From: JAZKIX01 sp040384645
Lineage (GTDB): Bacteria; Pseudomonadota; Gammaproteobacteria; Burkholderiales; Burkholderiaceae_D
Direction: 5' to 3'
Length of the DNA: 22,988 nt
NCBI GenBank assembly: GCA_040384645.1
Contig: JAZKIX010000018.1
Coordinates: 1-22,988 of the forward strand
Shown here piece by piece: positions 6,863-13,682 of this stretch. Made by a program: the position numbers and the translations under genes. The notes under the pieces are model-generated. The model searched no databases, had not been told where the DNA came from, and was given only the letters and a program-made list of their open reading frames with translations. Numbering within the stretch: the stretch's first letter is position 1; every line of letters begins with the position of its first letter.

Positions 6863-6878
6863 AGCAATTGCTGTGCCA
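6863..6878 (-). promoter_or_regulatory. Sigma-54 (-24/-12) promoter of nrtABD
   Basis: The minus strand reads TGGCACAGCAATTGCT, which matches the RpoN consensus TGGCAC-R-N4-TTGCW at every defined position, with GG and GC correctly spaced. Transcription would begin near 6852, immediately before the first ANTAR hairpin. This implies control by NtrC or a similar enhancer-binding protein. Confidence 0.85.
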
Positions 6879-6924
6879 GCTATTTTTGTGAGCGAATGGG
6901 CACTTGCATCGCTTTTTAAGATAT

Positions 6925-6951
6925 TGCAGCGCACTATGCTTGGGCGCTGCA
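6925..6951. promoter_or_regulatory. Candidate upstream activator site (8-bp palindrome)
   Basis: TGCAGCGC (6925-6932) and GCGCTGCA (6944-6951) are perfect inverted arms 11 bases apart. The centre is about 86 bases upstream of the inferred nrtA start site, a distance usual for enhancer-type activators. The match to the textbook NtrC box (GCAC...GTGC) is only partial, so the binding protein is uncertain. Confidence 0.4.
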
Positions 6952-6976
6952 CCAATCTGAATCTCTGTAAATGTAT

Positions 6977-7618
6977 TTATGCAAACAAATCGGCTACGTC
7001 CAGGATGCGTTGCGCGATTTCGGATAATTTGAGATTCTTGTCCATCGCCAGCCGCCGCAATTTTTGATACGCCTCGTCTTCCGACATCTTGTGACGCTCC
7101 ATCAGCAAGCCCTTAGCCCGCTCGATGGTTTTACGCTCGGCCAGCTTGGCCTTGGTGTCGGACAATTCAGAACGCAATTTTTGATCGGCGTTAAAGCGCG
7201 CCATCGCCACGTCTAGCACCGGCTTGATCCGCTCCGACTGCAAACCGGCCACCACATAGGCCGATACGCCAGCCTCCATCGCGGCTGCCATATTGGTGTT
7301 GTCGGCATCTTCGGTAAACAAGGCAATCGGGCGTGGCGCGTCGCGCGTGGCGATGACAATATCTTCCAATACGTCGCGGGCGTCGGATTCGGCATCGATG
7401 ATGATCATGTCCGGCTGCAGCTGCGCAATCCGCTCACTCATATAGACATCGCCGGGAATCACCGCAATGATGTTGTAGCCGGCTTGCAACAAGCCGATGC
7501 GCAAGGCACGCGAACGCGCCAGTTGTGCCTGTGCCGACGCCTCGTTTTCATCCTCGGACAAAATTACGGTATTGACTACAACGATGCGTAAGCTGGGAGG
7601 GGAAGACTTGGAATTCAT
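6977..7618 (-). CDS. nasT: NasT-type nitrate response regulator with ANTAR RNA-binding domain
   Basis: Cytoplasmic antiterminator of 213 residues. Residues 10-135 form a receiver-like domain (RIVVVNTVIL; LQPDMIIIDAESDA with a possible acceptor Asp at D75; RPIALFTED; AGVSAYVVAGL). A coiled linker at about 140-160 leads to the ANTAR domain (about 152-208) with its conserved core TIERAKGLLMERHKMSEDEAYQ and KLSEIAQRILD. In NasS-NasT systems NasT is held by the sensor NasS until nitrate or nitrite is present and then binds tandem hexaloop RNA; a fitting leader lies between this gene and nrtA. The ATG at 7618 has AAAGG upstream; an upstream frame to 7660 is unlikely. A roughly ten-residue insertion after the first strand (SEDENEASAQ) is unusual. 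No nasS is adjacent. Confidence 0.93.
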   Translation of the reverse strand: MNSKSSPPSLRIVVVNTVILSEDENEASAQAQLARSRALRIGLLQAGYNIIAVIPGDVYMSERIAQLQPDMIIIDAESDARDVLEDIVIATRDAPRPIALFTEDADNTNMAAAMEAGVSAYVVAGLQSERIKPVLDVAMARFNADQKLRSELSDTKAKLAERKTIERAKGLLMERHKMSEDEAYQKLRRLAMDKNLKLSEIAQRILDVADLFA

Positions 7619-7655
7619 GGCGCGCCTTTGGTGCGAATATCTATGGAGCTTGTTG

Positions 7656-7671
7656 TGCAAGAATCACGCCA
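7656..7671 (-). promoter_or_regulatory. Possible sigma-54 promoter of nasT
   Basis: The minus strand reads TGGCGTGATTCTTGCA. GG and GC are spaced as in RpoN promoters and the -12 half (TTGCA) is perfect, but the central AC of the -24 box is GT. The start site would be near 7645, 27 bases before the nasT ATG at 7618. Confidence 0.55.
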
Positions 7672-7761
7672 GCGAAGGATTACGGCCATCAAATGGGGCG
7701 GACGGCATTCTAGACGATCCATGACACCGGCAAAGGCGCGGGCACTGGCACAAGACAACGA

Positions 7762-7767
7762 TATAAT
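7762..7767 (+). promoter_or_regulatory. -10 element of the likely tsaD promoter
   Basis: A perfect TATAAT lies 38 bases before the tsaD ATG. No good -35 hexamer is found at 16-18 bases upstream, so the assignment rests on the -10 box and its position. Confidence 0.5.
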
Positions 7768-7805
7768 CCGCGCTCCTTCCATCCATTTGAACCTAGCCGC
7801 CATTC

Positions 7806-8834
7806 ATGATAGTTCTCGGCATTGAATCCTCCTGCGACGAAACCGGCCTGGCCTTGTACGACACCGGGCGTGGCTTGCTGGCGCACGCCTTGTATTCACA
7901 AGTGGCGATGCATGAAGAATACGGCGGTGTGGTGCCAGAGCTGGCCTCGCGCGACCATATCCGGCGCGCCATCCCCTTGTTGAAGCAAACCTTGCACGAC
8001 AGCGGGCTGCAACCGGACGCCGTCGATGCGATTGCCTACACTCAAGGGCCAGGCCTGGCCGGCGCGCTGTTGGTGGGCGCATCGGTTGCGTGCAGCCTCG
8101 GTTTGGCACTGGATCGGCCGGTACTGGGGATTCATCATCTGGAAGGCCATTTGCTATCGCCGCTGCTGGCCAGCGATCCGCCCGCCTTCCCCTTCGTGGC
8201 TTTGCTGGTATCGGGCGGCCATACCCAATTGATGCGGGTTGATGGCGTCGGTCAATACATCTTGCTCGGTGAAACGGTGGATGATGCCGCCGGCGAAGCT
8301 TTCGATAAATCGGCCAAATTGCTGGGGCTGGGTTATCCGGGCGGACCGGCGATTTCACGCATGGCAGAATTCGGCGACCCGGCAGCATACAAATTGCCGC
8401 GCCCGATGTTGCATTCAAAAGATTTGAATTTCAGTTTTTCCGGCTTGAAGACCGCAGTCTTGACGGTCGTAAAAAACCAGACCGCAAATATATGTGAGCA
8501 AGACAAGGCCAATATCGCGCGCGGCTTCGTCGATGCGATTGTCGATGTCCTGACCGCCAAATGCATCACCGCCTTAAAGGAAACCGGCCTCAAGCGTCTG
8601 GTGATCGCCGGCGGCGTCGGCGCCAATACCCAGTTACGCGCATCTTTGAACGCGGCCGCGCTGAAACGCCGCTTCCGCGTCTATTACCCGGAACTGGAAT
8701 TTTGCACCGACAACGGCGCCATGATCGCCTTCGCCGGCGCCTTGCGCTTGCAAAACAATCCCGATGCGGCGCAGCGCGATTATGCGTTTAATGTGCGGCC
8801 GCGCTGGCCGCTGGATGAGTTGAGGGTGGGTTGA
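7806..8834 (+). CDS. tsaD: tRNA N6-adenosine threonylcarbamoyltransferase
   Basis: TsaD (342 residues) transfers the threonylcarbamoyl group from TC-AMP to A37 of ANN-decoding tRNAs, working in the cytoplasm with TsaB and TsaE. It starts with the family signature MIVLGIESSCDETG, carries the metal-binding histidines in HLEGH (H111, H115), then LLVSGGHTQL and the nucleotide-binding 'VIAGGVGANTQLR' and 'FCTDNGAMIAF' segments. Length is normal for the bacterial protein. The ATG at 7806 has no clear Shine-Dalgarno sequence but matches the invariant N-terminus. It is divergent from nasT, sharing a 187-base intergenic region, and convergent with the PF10118 gene. An essential housekeeping gene with no oddities. 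Confidence 0.98.
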   Translation: MIVLGIESSCDETGLALYDTGRGLLAHALYSQVAMHEEYGGVVPELASRDHIRRAIPLLKQTLHDSGLQPDAVDAIAYTQGPGLAGALLVGASVACSLGLALDRPVLGIHHLEGHLLSPLLASDPPAFPFVALLVSGGHTQLMRVDGVGQYILLGETVDDAAGEAFDKSAKLLGLGYPGGPAISRMAEFGDPAAYKLPRPMLHSKDLNFSFSGLKTAVLTVVKNQTANICEQDKANIARGFVDAIVDVLTAKCITALKETGLKRLVIAGGVGANTQLRASLNAAALKRRFRVYYPELEFCTDNGAMIAFAGALRLQNNPDAAQRDYAFNVRPRWPLDELRVG

Positions 8835-8860
8835 GTTCTCCATTTTGAGAACTCAAAATG
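8831..8860. terminator. Stem-loop between convergent genes (no T-run)
   Basis: TTGAGTTCTC (8831-8840) and GAGAACTCAA (8847-8856) form a perfect 10-bp stem with a six-base loop, starting inside the tsaD stop codon. A second, mutually exclusive palindrome, CATTTTGAG-AA-CTCAAAATG (8841-8860), overlaps it. Neither strand has a T-run, so this is at best a weak or Rho-aided terminator for the convergent genes. Confidence 0.45.
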
Positions 8861-8874
8861 TCATCGTGAACATA

Positions 8875-9714
8875 TTATTTTATGGCGCGGTAGGCATCTG
8901 AGTGATCGTTCGACCATTGCTCAGCCAAATCCAGATTATCGCGTTGCCAAGGCATAAAGCCGGGACGGAAATACGCTAGGAAATGCGGTAGCGAAAACCG
9001 GATCAAGCCGTTGCGGCCAAAATAGAACTTCAGTGCGCTCAGCATGGTCTTCGCCTTGAACAAGCTGCCGTCCTGATACAAGCAATGCATGGTCTGGATC
9101 GTGGTGTCGAGCGAAAGTATAGCCGTCACGTAGATGAACCAGCCGATGCGTGCCACATAACCGCCACCGATGGCGCGATAGACATCGAAGGCGACCGATT
9201 TGTGTTCGGTTTCTTCGACCGAATGCCAGGTCCACAAGGTTTTCATCGGTTCGACTGCGTCACCTACCCACTGGCTGTCGCTCAAAATGCCATCGGCAAA
9301 AATGGCGGTGAAATGTTCATAGGCCATAGTCACTGCCACTTTACGCTTGACACCGATGTGTTCTGAGCTGCGGATGCGCCAGGCCACAAAAGGCTCAAGA
9401 AAATAGCGGTGACCTTGCAAATTGAGTTGCGCATTGTATTGGGCATGGATATGCCTATGCGCTGCTTCTTGTCCGATAAATCCCTTGACCTGCGCGCGCA
9501 GTAGCGGATCGGACACCAGCGGCAAAGCTGCCCGCAAGCTATCGATAAAGTATTGTTCGCCAATCGGGAAACTGAAGGATTGTGCATTGAACAATTGGGT
9601 GCGGAAAGCATCCCCACCCAGCCAATGGCGCGGAAAGCCCTGTGTCAGATCGACGTTCAATTGACGTATGGTCAACATTCTTGCCGCGTTTGATTTGATT
9701 TCTGAAACTTTCAT
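8875..9714 (-). CDS. PF10118-type predicted metal-dependent hydrolase (di-iron fold)
   Basis: A 279-residue soluble protein of the family annotated 'predicted metal-dependent hydrolase'. Its chemistry is not established. The metal ligands expected of a ferritin-like four-helix bundle can be seen in order: E53 (GEQYF), E83-x-x-H86 (GQEAAH), E133 (AYEHF) and E168-x-x-H171 (VEETEH). Two ExxH motifs plus two further glutamates are the di-iron carboxylate pattern, which suggests an oxygen-dependent or oxidoreductase role rather than hydrolysis (inference). A mildly hydrophobic segment at about 184-208 (RIGWFIYVTAILSLDTTI) could touch the membrane. The ATG at 9714 is preceded by GGAG at five bases; an upstream TTG at 9735 is less likely. 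An AraC-type regulator precedes it on the same strand. Confidence 0.86.
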   Translation of the reverse strand: MKVSEIKSNAARMLTIRQLNVDLTQGFPRHWLGGDAFRTQLFNAQSFSFPIGEQYFIDSLRAALPLVSDPLLRAQVKGFIGQEAAHRHIHAQYNAQLNLQGHRYFLEPFVAWRIRSSEHIGVKRKVAVTMAYEHFTAIFADGILSDSQWVGDAVEPMKTLWTWHSVEETEHKSVAFDVYRAIGGGYVARIGWFIYVTAILSLDTTIQTMHCLYQDGSLFKAKTMLSALKFYFGRNGLIRFSLPHFLAYFRPGFMPWQRDNLDLAEQWSNDHSDAYRAIK

Positions 9715-9764
9715 CTTTGCTCCAGCGAGTGTCAATAAGCGATGGAGGCAGTCTAAGGACGTTT

Positions 9765-9793
9765 CATTTAAGCCAATTGTATTGACCTGTCAA
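9765..9793 (-). promoter_or_regulatory. Candidate sigma-70 promoter of the PF10118 gene
   Basis: The minus strand has a perfect TTGACA (9793-9788) and, 17 bases on, TAAATG (9770-9765) as a weak -10 box. It lies about 50 bases upstream of the ATG at 9714, in the 127-base gap after the AraC-type gene, so the gene may be transcribed on its own. Confidence 0.5.
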
Positions 9794-9841
9794 ATTTGTA
9801 CCGAGGCGACATGCAGCCGACATAAATCGAGATCGCTGTTG

Positions 9842-10687
9842 CTAATCGGGTGGCAAGAATAGGTTCCTGAAGTCTTTTTCATTGATCCGGTACAACCAAT
9901 AAGCTGGATCGCCGCTGGCGATTTTTTGCAGCAATTGCAAGGGTGCAATGCCTGCCAGCTTGACAAATTCGCGGTGCATATGGGCTTGGTCGTAATAGCC
10001 GCTATCTTGCGCGATGGCGGTCAGGTCGCCCCACGCAGCGGACGCATTAATCATGCGCGGCAAGGTCTGGCCAAAACGGGCAATCCGCCGCACATCGCGC
10101 AAAGACACGCCGAACGCCTCGCGTACACGCCGTTCCAATTGGCGCTGGCCGATGCCAAAATACTGCGACAAGTCGACCATCGGGAAAAACATTTTTTTGC
10201 GCGCCGCCAGGAAAGCGGCACCGATGCTGGTCTTGTTGCTGTGGTCAAGAATATCGAGCAAGAAGTGCTGAAACAAGGCGAGGTTTGCGTCCACGTCATC
10301 GTTGGCATCGATACTTTGTAAAAACCGATCCACCTTGCCCGCATCGAACAGCTCTGCCATCGACAAGGCCAACGAATTGAATTGCGACGGAAAAATCCCA
10401 GTCGCCTGATGCAACATGCCTGGCCACAAGCACACTGAAAAACTGATCGTGCCCGGCGCGTACACTGGATTGATCGGTGTCATGGCCGGGCCGGACAAAA
10501 AGAAACGATGGCATGGCGCCAAGCTGCCATCGGCTTGCTTGATCTGTGCCGCGCCGCGCACGAATAGGATCACGGTCGGACTAAGGGCTGCGGGCATGAA
10601 TGTTTCACAGCCGTCCAATTTTGCCGCCAACACATGCATGATGAGTTTGGCCAGTTTGGGATCCGGCGGCACCACTTTTAAATGCAT
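9842..10687 (-). CDS. AraC-family transcriptional regulator
   Basis: A 281-residue DNA-binding regulator. Residues 1-140 form an N-terminal cupin-like sensor of the type often found in this family (for example 'TVILFVRGAAQIK', 'FLSGPAMTPINPVYAPGTI', 'FSVCLWPGMLHQATG'). The C-terminal part, about residues 170-262, carries the two helix-turn-helix motifs: VDLSQYFGIGQRQLERRVRE then LTAIAQDSGYYDQAHMHREF, ending with the usual F-x-x-x-x-G-I-A-P sequence. The second motif matches the AraC consensus well. AGG lies about seven bases before the ATG. It lies between plsY and the PF10118 gene on one strand; the latter is the most obvious target, by position only. The effector is unknown. Confidence 0.92.
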   Translation of the reverse strand: MHLKVVPPDPKLAKLIMHVLAAKLDGCETFMPAALSPTVILFVRGAAQIKQADGSLAPCHRFFLSGPAMTPINPVYAPGTISFSVCLWPGMLHQATGIFPSQFNSLALSMAELFDAGKVDRFLQSIDANDDVDANLALFQHFLLDILDHSNKTSIGAAFLAARKKMFFPMVDLSQYFGIGQRQLERRVREAFGVSLRDVRRIARFGQTLPRMINASAAWGDLTAIAQDSGYYDQAHMHREFVKLAGIAPLQLLQKIASGDPAYWLYRINEKDFRNLFLPPD

Positions 10688-10743
10688 AAATTTACCTGTG
10701 GGTGCGCCGCTTCAGTACAGCGCCGCCGTCTCGACCAGACAGT

Positions 10744-11400
10744 TTATTTTTTGACGGCCTTGAGTTTGCTGGCTTTCTCGGACTTAGGCGCTAGGTCTGT
10801 TTTTTTACTACCCAGCCGTGTTTCTTTTCCTGCCAGCAAATTGCTGATGTTTTGACGGTGGCGGTATATCAGCAAGCCGCTCATCACGACCACAGCCGCC
10901 AGCTTTTCGTCGAAGCCAAATAAAAGCGCGTAATAGAACGGCGCAAACAGGGCAGACACCAGCGCCGCCAGCGATGAGTAGCGCGAAGCAAACGCCACGA
11001 TGCACCAGGTCGCAAACGTCGCCAGCCCCAGCCAAGGGTTCAATCCGAGCAGCACGCCCAGCGCAGTAGCAACACCCTTGCCCCCGACAAATTTGAAAAA
11101 CACCGGCCACAAATGACCCAGAAATACTGCCAACGCCACCAGCGCGATCCCACCGTCTTCCACCCCGTATTGGGCGCCGAAATAGTCGGCCAGCCACACT
11201 GCCAGCCAGCCTTTGGCGCCATCGCCAAGCAAGGTGAAGATAGCCGCCGCTTTGTTGCCGCTGCGCAGGACATTGGTCGCGCCGGGATTTTTGGAGCCGT
11301 AAGTGCGCGGGTCTTGCAGACCGAATAATTTACTGACCACGACTGCAAACGAGACTGAGCCGATCAAATAGGCCGCAAGCACAAACAACGCTGTATACAT
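10744..11400 (-). CDS. plsY: Acyl-phosphate:glycerol-3-phosphate acyltransferase
   Basis: PlsY (218 residues) is an integral inner-membrane enzyme that makes lysophosphatidic acid from acyl-phosphate (supplied by PlsX) and glycerol-3-phosphate, the first step of phospholipid synthesis. The three family motifs are visible: 'YGSKNPGATNVLR' (about residues 34-46), 'GHLWPVFFKFVGGKGVATALG' region (about 95-115) and 'YRHRQNISNLLAGKE' (about 179-193). At least five hydrophobic segments span the protein. The last 25 residues form a Lys-rich tail (SEKASKLKAVKK) longer than in many PlsY proteins. AAAGGA lies five bases before the ATG. It is transcribed in the same direction as ybaK upstream, with a 155-base gap, so it probably has its own promoter. 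Confidence 0.97.
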   Translation of the reverse strand: MYTALFVLAAYLIGSVSFAVVVSKLFGLQDPRTYGSKNPGATNVLRSGNKAAAIFTLLGDGAKGWLAVWLADYFGAQYGVEDGGIALVALAVFLGHLWPVFFKFVGGKGVATALGVLLGLNPWLGLATFATWCIVAFASRYSSLAALVSALFAPFYYALLFGFDEKLAAVVVMSGLLIYRHRQNISNLLAGKETRLGSKKTDLAPKSEKASKLKAVKK

Positions 11401-11555
11401 TTTTTTCCTTTGATTAAAAACGGCATTTCAGATCATATTCATGCTAAATATACTGGGCATAGTATTAAATCGGCGCCGCAAATTACCTGCGGGTGACGGC
11501 ATAAATTTAACCATACTCCCATAAAAATAGCTAATTCTGTAGCGTGGCGCTGCGC

Positions 11556-12047
11556 TTATTCTTCCAGCGCGCACTGCACCGCTGTCGCTGTCAGCAATTG
11601 CAGCGCGACGCCCGGCGTCATGCCCACCAGATAACCGCGCCGGCCGCCATTGATATACATCTTTGGCAAAGCCAGAATACCTTGCTCGATATATACCGGC
11701 ATCGATTTTTTTGTACCGAAGGGCGAGGTGCCGCCGATCATATAGCCTGAATGGCGCTGCGCCACGTCGGGCTTGCAAGGCTCGACCGATTTGCAACCGA
11801 TCTGCCGTGCCAGGTTCTTGGTCGAGACTTTGCGGTCGCCATGCATCAGCACAATCATCGGCTTGGTCGCCTCGTCTTGCATCACCAGGGTCTTGACGAC
11901 ACTATGTTCATCGACGCCAAGTTCACGGGCCGAGACACTGGTGCCGCCATGTTCTTCGTAAGGATAGGGATGTTCGGAAAAATCTACGCCGTGCTTGCGC
12001 AAAAACTGTGTCGCCGGAGTCTCGGAGATATGCTCTTTTTTAGCCAT
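11556..12047 (-). CDS. ybaK: Cys-tRNA(Pro) deacylase, YbaK/EbsC family
   Basis: A 163-residue cytoplasmic editing enzyme that hydrolyses Cys-tRNA(Pro) formed by mistake by prolyl-tRNA synthetase. Family features are the N-terminal MAKKEHISETPATQFLRKHGV, the SARELGVDEHSVVKTLV stretch with the catalytic-region lysine, and the strongly conserved 'RHSGYMIGGTSPFGTKKSMPV' region (about residues 98-118), followed by INGGRRGYLVGM. The start at 12047 gives the family N-terminus; the frame is open to 12158, but that part would overlap the divergent nuclease gene. Only 37 bases separate the two start codons, so the promoters must overlap. Relation to YbaK rather than the trans-editing INS domain of ProRS is supported by length. 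Confidence 0.94.
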   Translation of the reverse strand: MAKKEHISETPATQFLRKHGVDFSEHPYPYEEHGGTSVSARELGVDEHSVVKTLVMQDEATKPMIVLMHGDRKVSTKNLARQIGCKSVEPCKPDVAQRHSGYMIGGTSPFGTKKSMPVYIEQGILALPKMYINGGRRGYLVGMTPGVALQLLTATAVQCALEE

Positions 12048-12084
12048 GCGTGATACGCTCAATTGAAAAATTCCGGAGGATATT

Positions 12085-13050
12085 ATGCAACAGGAAATCC
12101 GCTTTGCCAGCTTCAATGTGCGCAATCTGGCGCTGCCAGGGATGGCAATGTACGACAATTTGCCACCCTACACCAGCGAACAATACGAGGCCAAAACCAG
12201 CTGGATCGCGCAACAGATCGACAAACTCGATGCCGATGTGATCGGATTCCAGGAAATTTTTTCGCAAGCCGCGCTCAAAGACGTACTCGCCAAAAGTCAG
12301 CGCTATCGCCATGCCCATCATGCAGGCTTTGACCCCGACCCGCTGGCAAAAAAGCTGACGCCCAGTGTCGCGCTGGTGTCGCGCCTGCCTTTGGCCGGGG
12401 AGGCGATTGCCTACCTCGACTTCCCGCGCAATTTATCAATCCCCTTGCCCGACGGCAGCGCCTTCAACCGTTTCACCCGACCTGTCTTGCACGTCCAGAT
12501 CCAGCTCGATACCGAGTTGATCGTCAATGTCTTCGTGGTGCATTTAAAATCGAAGCGCCCCGATTTCGACCAACAGACGGATGAAGACAATCCTTATCAC
12601 ATCGGCCTTGCCACCCTACGCTCCTCGATCCGCCGCAATAGCGAAGCGCTTGGCCTGCATTATTTACTGACCGGTTTCGTCGAACATAATCGCGTGCCTT
12701 TGGTAGTGATGGGCGACTTCAACGATCTGGTCAGCGCAGTCTCGACCCAGATCATCATGGGCACCCAGCACGGCAAAAGCGGCTTCGACACGCGCCTGTT
12801 CGACAGTTACCGGATCCAATCGCGGCGCGATCCTTTACGAAATGTCGGTTATAGCGTGATCCACGATGGCAGCTACGAAACGATCGACCATATCCTGGTA
12901 TCAGAAGAATTTAATCCCGTCTCGCGCTTCGGACTCGGCGAGGTATTGGACGTCACTTACCTGAACGACCATCTCAACTTGTGGTGCGACGAAGCGTCGG
13001 ATCATGGCGCAGTGATGGCACGCATCAAACTGTTTGGCGCAGAACGCTGA
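12085..13050 (+). CDS. Endonuclease/exonuclease/phosphatase-family protein
   Basis: A 321-residue protein with the full metal-dependent phosphoesterase (EEP, DNase I-like) motif set: RFASFNVRNL (N-terminal Asn), the metal-ligand Glu in VIGFQEIF, VFVVHLKSKRP (catalytic His), VVMGDFNDL (Asp and Asn), IDHILVS and the closing ASDHGAVMARIKL. There is no signal peptide and no membrane segment, so it acts in the cytoplasm. Whether it cleaves nucleic acid, a nucleotide or a phospholipid cannot be told from sequence; the insert 'KRPDFDQQTDEDNPYHIGLATLRSS' is typical of the bacterial branch often annotated simply as EEP. GGAGG lies six bases before the ATG. It is divergent from ybaK and ends a single base before the stop of the convergent VOC gene. 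Confidence 0.93.
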   Translation: MQQEIRFASFNVRNLALPGMAMYDNLPPYTSEQYEAKTSWIAQQIDKLDADVIGFQEIFSQAALKDVLAKSQRYRHAHHAGFDPDPLAKKLTPSVALVSRLPLAGEAIAYLDFPRNLSIPLPDGSAFNRFTRPVLHVQIQLDTELIVNVFVVHLKSKRPDFDQQTDEDNPYHIGLATLRSSIRRNSEALGLHYLLTGFVEHNRVPLVVMGDFNDLVSAVSTQIIMGTQHGKSGFDTRLFDSYRIQSRRDPLRNVGYSVIHDGSYETIDHILVSEEFNPVSRFGLGEVLDVTYLNDHLNLWCDEASDHGAVMARIKLFGAER

Positions 13051-13051
13051 C

Positions 13052-13426
13052 TTACTCGCGGAAATTGAGCTCTAATCCATTGCCGACCAGATCGCGTAAA
13101 AATATCTGGGACGGCCCACCATCTGCGCGTTGACTAAAACTATAGTCCACCGCCATCGCATCGAGTTTACCGCGCATCGCTGCGAAATCGACGCAGGTAA
13201 AAGCAATGTGATCGACGGTGGTGACGTTGGTGAAGGGGGCGGCAGCGTCATCGACGCTTAGATGCAGGATCGGGCTATCGCCAGCATACAACCAGAACCC
13301 GGAATTGGCCGGCGGCGGCTTATAGCCCTGCGTCAAGCCAAGTACCGTGCAATAAAAATCGCGCACTTCTTCCAGCAAAGGCAGCGGTGCCTTGATGTTG
13401 TAATGATTGAGTCCGGTAACAGGCAT
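13052..13426 (-). CDS. VOC-superfamily (glyoxalase/dioxygenase fold) protein
   Basis: A 124-residue single-module pair of beta-alpha-beta-beta-beta units typical of the vicinal oxygen chelate fold. It opens with VTGLNHYNIKAPL, where H7 is the usual first metal ligand, continues with VRDFYCTVLGLTQG and SPILHLSVDD, and the second half begins TTVDHIAFTCVDF with the second His, ending DLVGNGLELNF with the closing Glu. The ligand set is therefore complete and an active metalloenzyme is likely, though the substrate is unknown (glyoxalase, fosfomycin-type or dioxygenase are all possible). The ATG at 13426 gives the normal family start and has GGGA seven bases upstream. The stop lies one base from that of the EEP gene. 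Confidence 0.9.
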   Translation of the reverse strand: MPVTGLNHYNIKAPLPLLEEVRDFYCTVLGLTQGYKPPPANSGFWLYAGDSPILHLSVDDAAAPFTNVTTVDHIAFTCVDFAAMRGKLDAMAVDYSFSQRADGGPSQIFLRDLVGNGLELNFRE

Positions 13427-13500
13427 AGATATTCCCGATCCACTGTCGTGCATTAAAACGAATGCCGGCGAGGTATGCTGCCTCGCCCCTTAAAGATTGG

Positions 13501-13672
13501 CTATTCTGCCGCAGGCAGCTCCGGCGCGGGGGCGTCACTCGCCTCATCCGCATCATCGGCGCCATCAGCGGGCTCGCCCTCGGTCGCAGGTGCATTGCCT
13601 TTTTCGAGTTTGCGTTTGGCCTTCTCTTCATTCTTGCGCTTTTTTTCAAGTTCTTTTTGGCGCTTTTCGTAT
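13501..13672 (-). CDS. C-terminal end of an unrecognised Lys/Glu-rich protein, cut by assembly gap
   Basis: Read on the minus strand out of the N-run there is an open frame of 57 codons ending in TAG at 13501. It encodes a strongly charged helical stretch (YEKRQKELEKKRKNEEKAKR), probably a coiled coil, followed by an Ala/Asp/Glu/Pro-rich tail (ADGADDADEASDAPAPELPA). Codon use matches the neighbours and the frame has sharp charge patterning, so I take it as the end of a real gene whose body is in the gap. If the gap really were ten bases, the frame would continue for twelve codons on the far side (ARQHWENAIR) and then meet a stop with no start codon, so the gap is probably larger than shown or the join is wrong. 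No family recognised. Confidence 0.6.
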
Positions 13673-13682
13673 NNNNNNNNNN
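13673..13682. other. Assembly gap (10 N)
   Basis: Ten consecutive N bases. The length is probably a placeholder, since a minus-strand coding frame enters it from the left without a start codon on the right. The 124 bases from 13683 to 13806 hold no complete gene. Confidence 0.97.

Noticed and set aside
7804..8418. 204-codon minus-strand frame opposite tsaD
   Set aside because: Pro/Arg-rich antisense translation of a highly conserved essential gene.
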